A stretch of DNA of 64,000 bases from Lysobacterales bacterium (GTDB lineage Bacteria; Pseudomonadota; Gammaproteobacteria; Xanthomonadales; Marinicellaceae), in the NCBI GenBank assembly GCA_026982315.1, contig JALSHI010000025.1, forward strand, positions 124,001 to 188,000. The letters run 5' to 3'. The notes under the pieces were generated by a model. It was not told where the DNA came from, did not search any database, and saw nothing but the letters and a program-made list of their open reading frames with translations. Made by a program: the position numbers and the translations under genes. Every line of letters starts with the position of its first letter. Within the stretch, counting starts at the first letter, position 1. Below are positions 1 to 8,450 of this stretch, in pieces.

Positions 1-1027
1 CTTCTCCAATCACCCAATTTTTCTGCTGATGCTCGCTCAAGGCGTTCTGGACGGCTGTGGTTTTATTGGCAGGTACCACCAGCACCATACCAATACCGTT
101 GTTGAAGGTTCGTAGCATTTCCTCTGTGGCGATATTGCCAGCCTGTTGCAGCCAGCGAAACACAGCCGGTTGCGGCCAACTGGAGATATCAATGCTGATT
201 CCGCAGTCATCCGGGATCACCCGCAAGATGTTTTCGGATAAGCCGCCACCTGTGATATGGGCCATCCCGCGAATGACACCCGGCAAGGATTGCATCACAT
301 TCAGAATCGGCTTGACGTAAATCCGTGTGGGCGCCAGCAGGGCTTGACCCAGTGTGACAGAGTCTTCACTGGCACCGGGGGTGGGCTGATTCAAATCAGC
401 GCCTGTGGTGTCCAGTATTTTTCGGATGAGTGAATAGCCGTTGGAATGCGGCCCGGAAGCGGCCAGTCCAATGAGAGCGTCCCCGGGACGAATGGCGCTG
501 CCGTCAATCATTTTGGGCTTGTCCACTGCACCCACCACAAATCCGGCCAGATCATAATCATCACCTGAATACATGCCGGGCATTTCGGCGGTCTCACCCC
601 CGATCAGGGCGCACCCACTCTGACGGCATCCTTCGGCGATACCGGCCACCACGGCGGCGGCCTGGTCCACATCAAGCTGCCCACAGGCGTAATAGTCCAG
701 AAAGAACAGGGGCTCGGCTCCCAGAACAAGAATATCATTCACGCACATGGCCACCAAATCGATACCAATGGTGCTGTGGTCGTCCAGGGCGTGCGCCAGC
801 TTCAGTTTTGTGCCAACACCGTCAGTGCCGGAAACCAGTACTGGCTGCTGATATTTTTTGATGTTCGAGAGGTCAAACAACCCGCCAAAGCCACCGATGT
901 TTCCCATCACACCCGGGCGCAGGGTCGAACGAACCATGGGTTTGATGCGCTTGACCAGGGCATGGCCGGCGTCAATATCAACGCCAGCATCCTTGTAGTT
1001 CAGGCCGGTAGGTTTTTCAGTGCTCAT
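1..1027 (-). CDS. purM: Phosphoribosylformylglycinamidine cyclo-ligase (PurM), 3' end outside the window
   Basis: The complement reads [15 protein letters not shown] from an ATG at 1027-1025 and stays open to the window edge, about 342 codons, so only the last few residues are missing. PurM closes FGAM to aminoimidazole ribonucleotide using ATP in cytosolic purine synthesis. Family marks seen are [11 protein letters not shown], the segment [27 protein letters not shown], the [11 protein letters not shown] loop, and [11 protein letters not shown]. It is transcribed away from the DUF2066 gene across a 204-bp gap, an arrangement common in gammaproteobacteria. In many relatives purN follows, which would lie outside this window. 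No strong ribosome binding site is visible before the ATG. Confidence 0.95.
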   Translation of the reverse strand, partial: MSTEKPTGLNYKDAGVDIDAGHALVKRIKPMVRSTLRPGVMGNIGGFGGLFDLSNIKKYQQPVLVSGTDGVGTKLKLAHALDDHSTIGIDLVAMCVNDILVLGAEPLFFLDYYACGQLDVDQAAAVVAGIAEGCRQSGCALIGGETAEMPGMYSGDDYDLAGFVVGAVDKPKMIDGSAIRPGDALIGLAASGPHSNGYSLIRKILDTTGADLNQPTPGASEDSVTLGQALLAPTRIYVKPILNVMQSLPGVIRGMAHITGGGLSENILRVIPDDCGISIDISSWPQPAVFRWLQQAGNIATEEMLRTFNNGIGMVLVVPANKTTAVQNALSEHQQKNWVIGE

Positions 1028-1119
1028 AGGAGACTCGTCACAAAGGAAGGAGCCGGGATTTTAACCCGTGCCAGAAGGCTTGTGAACCAAACCTGACTGC
1101 AAACGCTGGCTTTTTGTGT

Positions 1120-1147
1120 TTGAATCGCGCCGGTGAACCGCTAGAAT
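1120..1147 (+). promoter_or_regulatory. Candidate sigma-70 promoter for the DUF2066-hda run
   Basis: TTGAAT at 1120-1125 and TAGAAT at 1142-1147 are separated by 16 bp, upstream of the GTG start at 1232. It would drive the tightly spaced genes up to hda. This is a sequence match only. Confidence 0.4.
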
Positions 1148-1231
1148 AGCCGGTAATATCACAATCACCAGAATGGTGACAGGTGAGATTAACCGGCAGA
1201 CGACAGTCAAGCCGTTATCAGGGAGTGAAAT

Positions 1232-2353
1232 GTGCGGATATTCGTGATCAGCATAACTATTGTGCTGAGTCTTTGGATGCAACCTTTACCTGTGCGGGCC
1301 GAGCAAGTGCCGGTATATGCAGGCAGTACCTTGGTCAATTCCAGCAAGATTGATTTTTCCAGCCCGGCCTTTGCGGCAGCCTGGGTGAATGCTCTCGCCC
1401 GTTACACGGGTAAAACCGAAGCCCAACTACGCCACATTCCCGGCTTGGTGCCTGCGGACTTGGCTAAGGCCATAGAACGCTATTACTTTGAGGCTGTGCC
1501 CCCGGAATTTTGGCCAGGCACAGAGCCGGTCTACTGGCTACATGTATTCGCCAATAAGAGGCGTTTGCGGCAGTTGACCAGAGATGCCAATTTGCCCATT
1601 TGGCCTGCGGAGCGGGAGACGACAATCGTTTGGTTGCTGGATGAAACCGGTGGCATGCCTCAGCTGGCAGCTAATAGCCGTGATACGGCCGCTGCGTACT
1701 GGTTGCAAAAACGCGCCGAGCAGGCGGGGCTGCCACTGCGTTGGGCGAACAATGCGGCCACCATGCCTGAATCTGTGTCGCTTGATGCATTGCGACGGCT
1801 GTCATCCTCCGTCGTGGACTATGCTCATGACGCATTTGGCTTCAAGCCGGTTTTATTGCTCAGCCTGTCACCCTTGGCGGTCTCAGCGCACACAGCGTTA
1901 GGAAAAAAAGCGGTGGGCTCGACAAGTGACGAGAATCTCCAGCGCTCTGCAGCCCGGCCATTGCAATGGCGAATGGCCTTTGCCATGCCAGATGAAACCC
2001 TCACCCGGTATCATGGCACTGCGGCCACACCTGACATCGCCGCACGTCAGGTGATAGCCAAATTACGACAGTGGCAAAGCGCCCGCGAGAGGCTCTATCC
2101 AGAAGAGCGGAAATCGCATGAGATTTCACTTCAAATCAATGGGTTGCGTGAATATAGTGAAGTTGATTCTACCCTTAAGGCGCTCAGTCGCCTGTCTGTG
2201 GTTGAGGACTATCTGATTGAGCGGTTTCGCCCCGGACAGATTCAGTTAAAGTTACACCTGGGGGTGACCACCGAGGCTTTTCTGCGCTATCTGCAGCAGG
2301 CCGGCCGCTTCCGAATCATCCAGCGTGAACCGCTGGTACTGGAGAAACTCTGA
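1232..2353 (+). CDS. DUF2066 domain protein, predicted secreted
   Basis: This 373-residue protein has a signal peptide (about residues 1-24, ending PVRA before EQ) and then matches the DUF2066 family, whose members sit beside purM and the perM/hda genes in many gammaproteobacteria. Its function is unknown. I chose the GTG at 1232 because it is in frame with the signal peptide and lies 6 bases after GGGAG; the ATG two bases earlier is in another frame. The next gene starts 3 bases after its stop, and the whole set to hda appears to be one operon. The family assignment rests on context and overall character more than on a catalytic motif, as none is known. Confidence 0.75.
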   Translation: MRIFVISITIVLSLWMQPLPVRAEQVPVYAGSTLVNSSKIDFSSPAFAAAWVNALARYTGKTEAQLRHIPGLVPADLAKAIERYYFEAVPPEFWPGTEPVYWLHVFANKRRLRQLTRDANLPIWPAERETTIVWLLDETGGMPQLAANSRDTAAAYWLQKRAEQAGLPLRWANNAATMPESVSLDALRRLSSSVVDYAHDAFGFKPVLLLSLSPLAVSAHTALGKKAVGSTSDENLQRSAARPLQWRMAFAMPDETLTRYHGTAATPDIAARQVIAKLRQWQSARERLYPEERKSHEISLQINGLREYSEVDSTLKALSRLSVVEDYLIERFRPGQIQLKLHLGVTTEAFLRYLQQAGRFRIIQREPLVLEKL

Positions 2354-2356
2354 ATC

Positions 2357-2944
2357 GTGTACGGACTTCGTTATTTACCCAATATCATTACCATTATGCG
2401 CTTTTTGGCCATGGGGCCACTGGTTTATTTTATGCTTGAAAAGCGCTATGACGATGCTTTGCTGGTGGCCTTGCTGGCGGCCATTTCAGATGGTCTCGAC
2501 GGCTTTCTGGCCAAGCGGTTCGGATGGGCAGGTTGGTTGGGGAGCATTCTCGATCCGCTGGCTGACAAGTTTATGATTTTGTGTTGTTATGCCGTATTGA
2601 GCTGGCAAGGATACATTCCTGTCTGGCTGGCGGTTCTGGTAGTTTTTCGGGATATTATCATTATTGCCGGAGCCACCTTGTACCATTTTGCCATTGGTCG
2701 AATGAAGCAGGCGCAACCAACGGTTCTCAGCAAAATAAACACCACAATGCAATTCCTTTTTGTGCTTGCATTGTTGCTGGATCTGGCCGGTTTGCTTGAT
2801 CTGTCAGAAAGCTGGATTCGTTTATTGATGTGGACTGTGGCCTTGACCACCGTGTTATCTGGTGTTCAGTACGTCTGGACCTGGACCCGTAAGGCCATGC
2901 AGGCAAAAAACGCCAAAATGATTTCAGGAGCCATTAATGAGTGA
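2357..2944 (+). CDS. CDP-alcohol phosphatidyltransferase family membrane protein
   Basis: This 195-residue integral membrane protein carries the family signature DxxDGxxA(R)x8Gx3Dx3D near residues 45-75: SDGLDGFLAKRFG followed by LGSILDPLADK. All acidic metal ligands are present; the usual Arg after DGxxA is Lys here. Family members swap CMP on a CDP-linked lipid for an alcohol such as glycerol phosphate or inositol phosphate, so a phospholipid headgroup role is likely, but the acceptor cannot be read from sequence. It is a pgsA-type relative; whether it is the housekeeping PgsA is uncertain. The start is a GTG, 3 bases after the upstream stop, and its end overlaps the next gene by 8 bases, so translation is probably coupled. 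Confidence 0.8.
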   Translation: MYGLRYLPNIITIMRFLAMGPLVYFMLEKRYDDALLVALLAAISDGLDGFLAKRFGWAGWLGSILDPLADKFMILCCYAVLSWQGYIPVWLAVLVVFRDIIIIAGATLYHFAIGRMKQAQPTVLSKINTTMQFLFVLALLLDLAGLLDLSESWIRLLMWTVALTTVLSGVQYVWTWTRKAMQAKNAKMISGAINE

Positions 2945-4106
2945 TTTGTCTCGACGCTGCTTTGCCTTGGCCAGCCTGATTTTGGCCGGTTATCTGATTT
3001 ACCTGCTCAAGCCTGTTCTGACACCATTTGCCATTGGCGCTTTGCTGGCTTACTTGTTCGATCCCCTGGCGGATCGCCTGGAAGCCTGGGGGCTGAGCCG
3101 GACTTTGGCAGTGGTGATCGTGTTTACTTTTATTGTGGTGCTGCTGGTTTTGATTTTGCTGGTGTTTGTGCCGTTACTGGAAAGTCAGATCAGCCGTCTG
3201 ATTCATAATCTGCCGGTTTACCTGGAGTGGTTGAGCAGCAAAGTATCGCCCTGGCTGAGGAAAAATTTTGATATTGAAGCTGACCTTTTTGATACCCAGG
3301 CACTGGCTCAACTGTTAAAAGCGCATTGGGACAAAGCGGGTGGTTTGGCAGCAACCGTGCTAAGGGCGCTCTCTCAAAGCTCAGCGGTGATTCTGAACTG
3401 GTTTGCTAACCTGTTTTTGATTCCGGTTATTACCTTCTACCTTTTGCGTGACTGGGATATTTTAACCGCGCGGGTAGGTGAGCTGATACCACGCACTGTT
3501 TATCCCACTGTCAGCCGACTGGCTCGTGAAGCGAATGATGTGTTGAGCGCTTTCTTGCGTGGGCAGCTGACTGTTATGCTGGTCTTGGGACTGATTTATG
3601 CCATTGGACTGAAACTGGCGGGCATCGACTTGGCTTTTCTGATTGGCATGACAGCAGGCATTCTGTCTTTTGTGCCCTACCTGGGAACCATTACCGGTTT
3701 GCTTATGGCGCTTTTTGCGGCCGCCACCCAATATGGTGATTTGCAACATTTTCTTTATGTGCTAGCGGTTTTTGGTGTTGGCCAGGCCCTGGAAGGCATG
3801 GTGCTAACACCGTTGCTGGTGGGAGATCGCATTGGCTTGCATCCGGTGGCTGTGATTTTTGCAGTTCTGGCTGGTGGGCAACTGTTCGGCTTTGTGGGTG
3901 TTTTGCTGGGTTTGCCGGTGGCGGCCGTGATTATGGTGTTATTGCGTCATGCACACGAACGCTATTTGGACAGCAAGCTGTATGGGCAACCCGTGGAAGA
4001 AGACATTACACTTTCTGCGGAAACTCCCGCAGGCTCGCAATCGGCCCAGATCAGTCAGGCGGCGACTCGCTCACAACCACCGGTGGACTCGGATAAAGAA
4101 GCATGA
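2937..4106 (+). CDS. AI-2E family transporter, PerM type
   Basis: This 389-residue multi-pass membrane protein belongs to the UPF0118/AI-2E exporter family (PerM/YhhT/TqsA type). About eight hydrophobic segments are visible, with a soluble stretch in the middle (residues about 80-140), and the conserved FVPYLGTITGL segment lies in the second half. The last 40 residues are polar and low-complexity, likely a cytosolic tail. An AGGAG at 2926-2930 sits 6 bases before the ATG. It overlaps the previous gene by 8 bases and hda by 4 bases (ATGA). PerM-hda adjacency is typical in gammaproteobacteria. The family includes exporters of small signals and sodium/proton antiporters; the substrate here is unknown. 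Confidence 0.85.
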   Translation: MSDLSRRCFALASLILAGYLIYLLKPVLTPFAIGALLAYLFDPLADRLEAWGLSRTLAVVIVFTFIVVLLVLILLVFVPLLESQISRLIHNLPVYLEWLSSKVSPWLRKNFDIEADLFDTQALAQLLKAHWDKAGGLAATVLRALSQSSAVILNWFANLFLIPVITFYLLRDWDILTARVGELIPRTVYPTVSRLAREANDVLSAFLRGQLTVMLVLGLIYAIGLKLAGIDLAFLIGMTAGILSFVPYLGTITGLLMALFAAATQYGDLQHFLYVLAVFGVGQALEGMVLTPLLVGDRIGLHPVAVIFAVLAGGQLFGFVGVLLGLPVAAVIMVLLRHAHERYLDSKLYGQPVEEDITLSAETPAGSQSAQISQAATRSQPPVDSDKEA

Positions 4107-4822
4107 GCCCATCCATACGGCAACTGCCGTTGAAATTCCACCCCCAGCCTCAATATACTTTTGAGGGTTTTAATCCGGCAGGTAATCAGGCGGCTGTCGG
4201 GGCAATACAGGAATTGTGTCGCCTTGACCAGGAAATGCCCGCATCGCCTGCGCCTGTTTTTTTATGGGGCGAGACGTATTGCGGCAAAAGTCACCTGTTA
4301 CATGCGGGCTGCCAACAGATTTCACAAAGTGGGGGACATGCGGCGGTCATCCCCGCGGAAATGTTGCTGGACACCCCAAGTTTCGCGCTGATCGATGCCT
4401 TTGATGTGATATGCCTGGACGATATTCACCGACTGGCGGGGCAGGCGCGCGCTGAGGAGCATTTGTTTGCCTGGGTTAATCAGTTACGGCGTGCCAATAA
4501 ACCCTTCGCCATGGCTTCACAAATAGCACCGGGCGATCCGCACTGGCAATTGCCGGACCTGGTGTCGCGTCTGCACTGGGGAAAAGCCTGGCAGCTCTTT
4601 CCCTTACATCGGGAAGAAGCGTTATCGGTTTTTTACGCGCGGGCTGCGGAGCGAGGAATTAAGCTGGACGAGACGGTTTTGAACTGGCTACGCAGAAACC
4701 AGTCAAATGACTTGAAGTTTTTTCTTCAACTTCTTGATTTAATTGATGAATTAACCATGGAAACGCGCCGAAAAATCACCATTCCGCTGCTTAAGCAAAT
4801 CATTGGAAAAATGTTGCATTGA
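4103..4822 (+). CDS. hda: DnaA regulatory inactivator Hda
   Basis: Hda binds the sliding clamp on DNA and triggers ATP hydrolysis by DnaA, so preventing re-initiation. The 239-residue protein begins with a clamp-binding motif, QLPLKF at residues 7-12, followed by a DnaA-like AAA+ domain: Walker A GETYCGKS (56-63) and Walker B VICLDDIH (102-109). It lacks the DnaA DNA-binding domain, as expected for Hda, and its length matches the family. It overlaps perM by 4 bases. A 134-bp gap with the 4.5S RNA promoter follows. Confidence 0.93.
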   Translation: MSPSIRQLPLKFHPQPQYTFEGFNPAGNQAAVGAIQELCRLDQEMPASPAPVFLWGETYCGKSHLLHAGCQQISQSGGHAAVIPAEMLLDTPSFALIDAFDVICLDDIHRLAGQARAEEHLFAWVNQLRRANKPFAMASQIAPGDPHWQLPDLVSRLHWGKAWQLFPLHREEALSVFYARAAERGIKLDETVLNWLRRNQSNDLKFFLQLLDLIDELTMETRRKITIPLLKQIIGKMLH

Positions 4823-4921
4823 CCGCTGCAATACGGCGTTCGGCACAAGATGCCTGGTACACCAGTAGCTTCCGCCTGTGTTGCGTTGAATGAATTTAGT
4901 GGGGTAATACCCGCTATGTGC

Positions 4922-4950
4922 TTGCCTTGTCTGTGCGGATCACCGATAAT
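4922..4950 (+). promoter_or_regulatory. Promoter of the 4.5S RNA gene
   Basis: TTGCCT at 4922-4927 and GATAAT at 4945-4950 are separated by 17 bp. Transcription would start near 4957, which is where base pairing independently places the 5' end of the RNA. Confidence 0.65.
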
Positions 4951-4956
4951 ATCGAC

Positions 4957-5067
4957 GGTGATCTTCACTGGTCACCGGGCAACGGTTAGCCGAAAACCCC
5001 GCCAGGCCCGGAAGGGAGCAACGGTATCGGTGAATCCGTGTGCCCGGCATGGCTGGTGAGGGTCACT
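4957..5067 (+). ncRNA. ffs: Signal recognition particle 4.5S RNA
   Basis: The segment contains the SRP RNA apical loop signature CCAGGCCCGGAAGGGAGCA (about 5010-5028), close to the E. coli CAGGTCCGGAAGGAAGCAGC. The ends pair: GTGATC (4958-4963) with GGTCAC (5061-5066), and the inner TCACCGGGC side with GCCCGG. The length of about 110 nt fits the 114-nt E. coli RNA, and a run of T (5067-5071) follows as terminator. The RNA binds Ffh to target membrane proteins to SecYEG. Location upstream of dnaX is seen in other gammaproteobacteria. The exact ends are inferred from pairing. Confidence 0.93.
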
Positions 5068-5232
5068 TTTTGTTTCTGCCGGATTTTTTGGCCATCACCA
5101 GAGATATGCACCAGGACATTGTTTACGGCCTGAGAAACAATGACCTGACCGGCCTTCTCAAAACCTTTCAGGCTTGCCAAATGCTGTCGCTGGCGTCATA
5201 CTTTGGGCTTTCTGATTATCCCCTGAATAGCC

Positions 5233-6987
5233 ATGTCATACCAAGTGCTCGCCCGCAAATACCGGCCCCAGAATTTTACTGAACTGGTGGGGCAGGAACA
5301 TGTGACCCAGGCCTTGGTCAATGGCTTGGAGCAAGGTCGGTTGCATCACGCGTTTCTTTTTACCGGCACCCGCGGAGTGGGGAAAACGACTCTGGCGCGC
5401 ATTATTGCCAAAGCATTGAACTGCGCAAAAGGGGTAACAGGCCACCCCTGTGGTGAATGTGAAGCGTGCCGGGAAATCGCCGAAGGCCGGTTTGTGGATC
5501 TGGTAGAAGTAGATGCCGCTTCCCGCACCGGTGTGGACGATACCCGCGAACTGCTGGAGAATGTTCAATATGCTCCCAGCAAAGGGCGTTATAAAATCTA
5601 TTTGATTGACGAAGTTCACATGTTTTCCAACAGCAGTTTTAATGCGTTGCTGAAAACACTGGAAGAACCGCCGCCCCATGTCAAGTTTTTGCTGGCAACC
5701 ACAGAGCCGGCGAAGCTACCCATTACTGTTTTGTCGCGTTGCTTGCAGTTTAATCTTAAACGACTGGATATCGATCAGATCAGCCAGCATCTGGCTACGC
5801 TGCTACAAAAAGAAGGTGTGGAGTTTGAAGCGCCGGCCCTGGAATTGCTGGCCCGGGCGGCAGATGGCTCCATGCGCGACGCTTTAAGCCTGCTGGATCA
5901 GGCCCTGGCTTTTGGCGCTGGCCGTATTACCCGGGAAGATGTTAGCCTGATGTTGGGCGTGATTGAACAGCGCCATATTGTCGATTTATTGGACGCCATT
6001 ATTGCTGAAGACAGCGATCGACTGGAGCAGGTCATGCAGCGCCTGTTTGAACAGTCGCCGGATTACGGCCGGGTGTTACAGGATCTGGCTTTGCTCCTGC
6101 ATGAAATTTCCTTGCAACAGATATTGGCTAAAGCACCACCGAACGCCCTGTTTGATCGCACGGTAGTGGTTGAGTTTGGTAAACAGTTGTCACCGGAAAT
6201 CACCCAGCTTTACTACCAGATTTGCATTATCGGTCACCAGGAGCTGACCATGGCGCCGGATGCAAAAACCGGCTTTGAGGCCACCGTTTTGCGGTTGTTT
6301 GGATTCACACTGCCGGAGCAGAATGCCGCTGCCCAGCCGGCCGGTGACCAGAATGGTACCCAGCGCGTACCAGGAGTGCCGACATCATCCACACCAGCGC
6401 CTCCGGACAGGCAGCCATCGCCCCATTCCGGGTTACACAGCCCGCCCACAACAGCGTCTTCTTCCCGCGCCACAACAAAAAACGAAGAACCAACCCGACA
6501 GCCTTTAACATCGCCTGGGCAAAAAAATGACGCAACATCTGCACGCCCGGGCCAGCAGCGGGCAGGAGACAACCTCCCTGTGCTGGCAACAGAAAACTGG
6601 GGCGCTATTTTTCAGTCATTGGGTCTGAAAGGCTCAGCCCGTGAACTGGCGCGTCACTGCCGCATTGAGCAGGTGGACGAACCCCATTTGAAACTGGCTG
6701 TGGATGAAAATTATAAAGTGATGTTACGCGATCGTCCCCGCCATGCGCTCATTGAAGCCCTGCAGCAGGCTTATGGCTCGCATTGGCGTATCCAGTTCAG
6801 TATCGATACCGGAACACAGGAACAAGCGCCTTTGGAGGTAGATACCAAACCAACCGTTGCCAGAAGCGATCAGGGGGTTAAGGACCCTGTTATCCAGTCG
6901 GTGCAGCAGGACCCTTTGGTAAAGTCATTGAAAGAACAATTCGACGCTGAAATCATTGACGTTCAACCTAATCGGAAACGAGGTTAA
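5233..6987 (+). CDS. dnaX: DNA polymerase III subunit tau/gamma (DnaX)
   Basis: DnaX is the ATPase of the clamp loader. Seen here: Walker A GTRGVGKT (residues 45-52), the zinc module with C64, C73, C76 and C79, Walker B LIDEVH (124-129), the SRC motif in TVLSRCLQF, a linker rich in Pro, Ser and Thr (about 370-445), and a C-terminal tau domain ending RKRG. Full length is 584 residues. At 6521-6527, around codon 431, there is a run of seven A residues immediately followed by TGA in the -1 frame, with a GC-rich hairpin downstream; slippage would give a gamma form of about 432 residues, matching the length of E. coli gamma (431). It is followed after 2 bases by ybaB and then recR, a classic recombination/replication operon. 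The start MSYQVLARKYRP is typical of the family. Confidence 0.96.
   Translation: MSYQVLARKYRPQNFTELVGQEHVTQALVNGLEQGRLHHAFLFTGTRGVGKTTLARIIAKALNCAKGVTGHPCGECEACREIAEGRFVDLVEVDAASRTGVDDTRELLENVQYAPSKGRYKIYLIDEVHMFSNSSFNALLKTLEEPPPHVKFLLATTEPAKLPITVLSRCLQFNLKRLDIDQISQHLATLLQKEGVEFEAPALELLARAADGSMRDALSLLDQALAFGAGRITREDVSLMLGVIEQRHIVDLLDAIIAEDSDRLEQVMQRLFEQSPDYGRVLQDLALLLHEISLQQILAKAPPNALFDRTVVVEFGKQLSPEITQLYYQICIIGHQELTMAPDAKTGFEATVLRLFGFTLPEQNAAAQPAGDQNGTQRVPGVPTSSTPAPPDRQPSPHSGLHSPPTTASSSRATTKNEEPTRQPLTSPGQKNDATSARPGQQRAGDNLPVLATENWGAIFQSLGLKGSARELARHCRIEQVDEPHLKLAVDENYKVMLRDRPRHALIEALQQAYGSHWRIQFSIDTGTQEQAPLEVDTKPTVARSDQGVKDPVIQSVQQDPLVKSLKEQFDAEIIDVQPNRKRG
6520..6570 (+). promoter_or_regulatory. 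Possible programmed slippage site in dnaX
   Basis: The zero frame reads CAA AAA AAT GAC. A shift of -1, or insertion of one A by RNA polymerase, reads into TGA at once. About 15 bases downstream lies a hairpin with GCCCG (about 6544-6548) pairing with CGGGC (about 6558-6562). E. coli makes gamma by -1 shifting on A AAA AAG, and Thermus by transcript slippage on a longer A run. The heptamer here (A AAA AAT) is less ideal for ribosomal slipping, so transcript slippage is at least as plausible. Confidence 0.5.
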
Positions 6988-6989
6988 AA

Positions 6990-7313
6990 ATGAAAGGACC
7001 ACTCGCAAAATTAATGCAACAAGCCCAGGAAATGCAGGAAAAAATGCAGCAAGCGCAAGCCCAACTGGCCCAGGCTGAAGTCACCGGTCAGGCCGGTGGC
7101 GGCCTGGTGTCTGTGACCCTCAACGGTCAACATCAGGCAAAAAAAATAAGCATTGACCATGACACCATTGGCGATGATCACGAAATGCTTGAGGATTTGT
7201 TGATTGCCGCATTTAACGACGCCAGTAACAAAATTGCTCAACTTCAACAGGAAAACATGGCCAGTATGGCCGGTGGCATGGGGCTTCCGGCGGGTTTTAA
7301 ACTGCCATTCTGA
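6990..7313 (+). CDS. ybaB: Nucleoid-associated protein YbaB/EbfC
   Basis: This 107-residue protein has the YbaB form: an N-terminal helix rich in Gln, Met and Ala (MKGPLAKLMQQAQEMQ), a beta core with VTLNGQHQAKKISID, a DLLIAAFNDA helix and a glycine/methionine-rich tail ending GLPAGFKLPF. Family members are small DNA-binding dimers that coat the nucleoid. It sits between dnaX (2-base gap) and recR (1-base overlap, TGATG), the standard order. Confidence 0.95.
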   Translation: MKGPLAKLMQQAQEMQEKMQQAQAQLAQAEVTGQAGGGLVSVTLNGQHQAKKISIDHDTIGDDHEMLEDLLIAAFNDASNKIAQLQQENMASMAGGMGLPAGFKLPF

Positions 7314-7903
7314 TGAGTGCGCTTGGAAAACTGATGAACGCCTTGCAAATATTGCCAGGTGTGGGGCCGAAAACGGCCCAGCGCATGACTTTTTACCTGC
7401 TGCAAAAAAACCGTGAGGGGGCAGAACAACTGGCGCAGGTCTTGAAACAGGCTTGTGAAACTATCCGTCAGTGCAGCCGCTGCCGCACATTGACTGAAAA
7501 CGAGTTATGCCGGATTTGCGCCAACAACCAGCGGGATGAAAGCCTGTTGTGTGTGGTGGAAACACCCGCGGAAATGATGCAAATTGAGCAGGCAACAGGC
7601 TTTAACGGCAAATATTTTGTCTTGCATGGCCGCCTTTCGCCCTTGGACGGTCTGGGGCCTGCCGAGCTGGGTTTTTCCCAGCTTGTGGACATTATGTCTC
7701 GGGAAAACACCCGTGAACTGATTATTGCCACCAATGCCACGGTTGAAGGAGAAACCACGGCCCGGTACCTGGCCCAAATGGCAACGCAAGCCGGTATCAA
7801 AACCACCCGACTGGCCCACGGCGTGCCTTTGGGTGGAGAACTGGAATACACGGATGCCAACACGCTGGCTCACGCATTTCGGCACCGGGAACCGGTTGAA
7901 TAA
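7313..7903 (+). CDS. recR: Recombination mediator RecR
   Basis: RecR, with RecO and RecF, loads RecA on gapped DNA. The 196-residue protein has an N-terminal helix-hairpin-helix (LQILPGVGPKTAQRM), a zinc finger formed by C54, C57, C66 and C69, and a Toprim domain starting LLCVVETPAEMM, with the conserved HGRLSPLDGLGP segment and a C-terminal THGVP-like stretch (AHGVPLGGELEY). It begins on the stop codon of ybaB, so translation is coupled. Together with the recCBD operon downstream, both major RecA-loading routes are present. Confidence 0.96.
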   Translation: MSALGKLMNALQILPGVGPKTAQRMTFYLLQKNREGAEQLAQVLKQACETIRQCSRCRTLTENELCRICANNQRDESLLCVVETPAEMMQIEQATGFNGKYFVLHGRLSPLDGLGPAELGFSQLVDIMSRENTRELIIATNATVEGETTARYLAQMATQAGIKTTRLAHGVPLGGELEYTDANTLAHAFRHREPVE

Positions 7904-7985
7904 GCCGGCATGTGGCCAGTGCTGAAAGGCCAGACCAATGCAGCACAGATATCAATGAAAAACCACCAATGGAAGTGAATTCCTT

Positions 7986-8339
7986 ATGACAGAAGAAACA
8001 GAAACCATTTTTGATAAAATCATTCGGCGCGAAATACCGGCGGAAATCGTCTACGAAACAGAAGACACGCTCGGGTTTAAGGACATTAACCCCCAAGCGC
8101 CCGTTCATGTGTTGTTTATTCCCAAAAAGCACATTCCAACGGTTAATGACTTACAGGACGAAGACGCCCAGCAGGTCGGCAAGTTATTCCTGGCAGCGCG
8201 GGATTACGCCCGGCAGATTGGCGTGGCTGAGGATGGCTATCGGTTAGTGATGAACTGCAATCAGCATGGGCAGCAAACGGTGCCGCATATCCATTTGCAC
8301 TTTTTGGCCGGGCGGCAAATGCAATGGCCCCCGGGGTGA
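7986..8339 (+). CDS. hinT: HIT-family purine nucleoside phosphoramidase (HinT-like)
   Basis: The 117-residue protein carries the histidine triad HIHLH at residues 101-105 inside PHIHLHFLAGRQM, and the HinT start TIFDKIIRREIPAEIVYE. HinT enzymes hydrolyse AMP-lysine and other adenosine phosphoramidates in the cytosol. Length fits the family. GGAAGTG precedes the ATG by about 9 bases. The gene is 82 bp downstream of recR and may be cotranscribed with it; a strong terminator lies 58 bp after its stop. Confidence 0.92.
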   Translation: MTEETETIFDKIIRREIPAEIVYETEDTLGFKDINPQAPVHVLFIPKKHIPTVNDLQDEDAQQVGKLFLAARDYARQIGVAEDGYRLVMNCNQHGQQTVPHIHLHFLAGRQMQWPPG

Positions 8340-8397
8340 CAGCTTCGTTACTTAATTGTTAGTGAATCAGGAAAAGGCGCTGCCTGCTGACTTCAGC

Positions 8398-8432
8398 CAC
8401 ACAAAAAGCCGCGTTACGCGGCTTTTTGTGTG
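8398..8432. terminator. Bidirectional intrinsic terminator
   Basis: A perfect 16-bp inverted repeat with a TTA loop, with A and T runs on both sides of the CGCGGC stem core. It lies between hinT (plus) and the outer-membrane barrel gene (minus), which converge on it, and can end transcription in both directions. Confidence 0.92.
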
Positions 8433-8450
8433 CTATTGAAGCAACTGGAC

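Noticed and set aside
28-1231. LexA or PurR operator in the purM-DUF2066 gap
   Set aside because: No sequence near either consensus could be found by eye.
2475-2570. Lys in place of Arg in the CDP-alcohol phosphotransferase motif as an inactive enzyme
   Set aside because: All metal-binding acidic residues are intact and the substitution is conservative, so activity is likely.
4986-5180. 64-codon frame on the minus strand over the 4.5S RNA
   Set aside because: It covers the SRP RNA complement; no start signal and no match.
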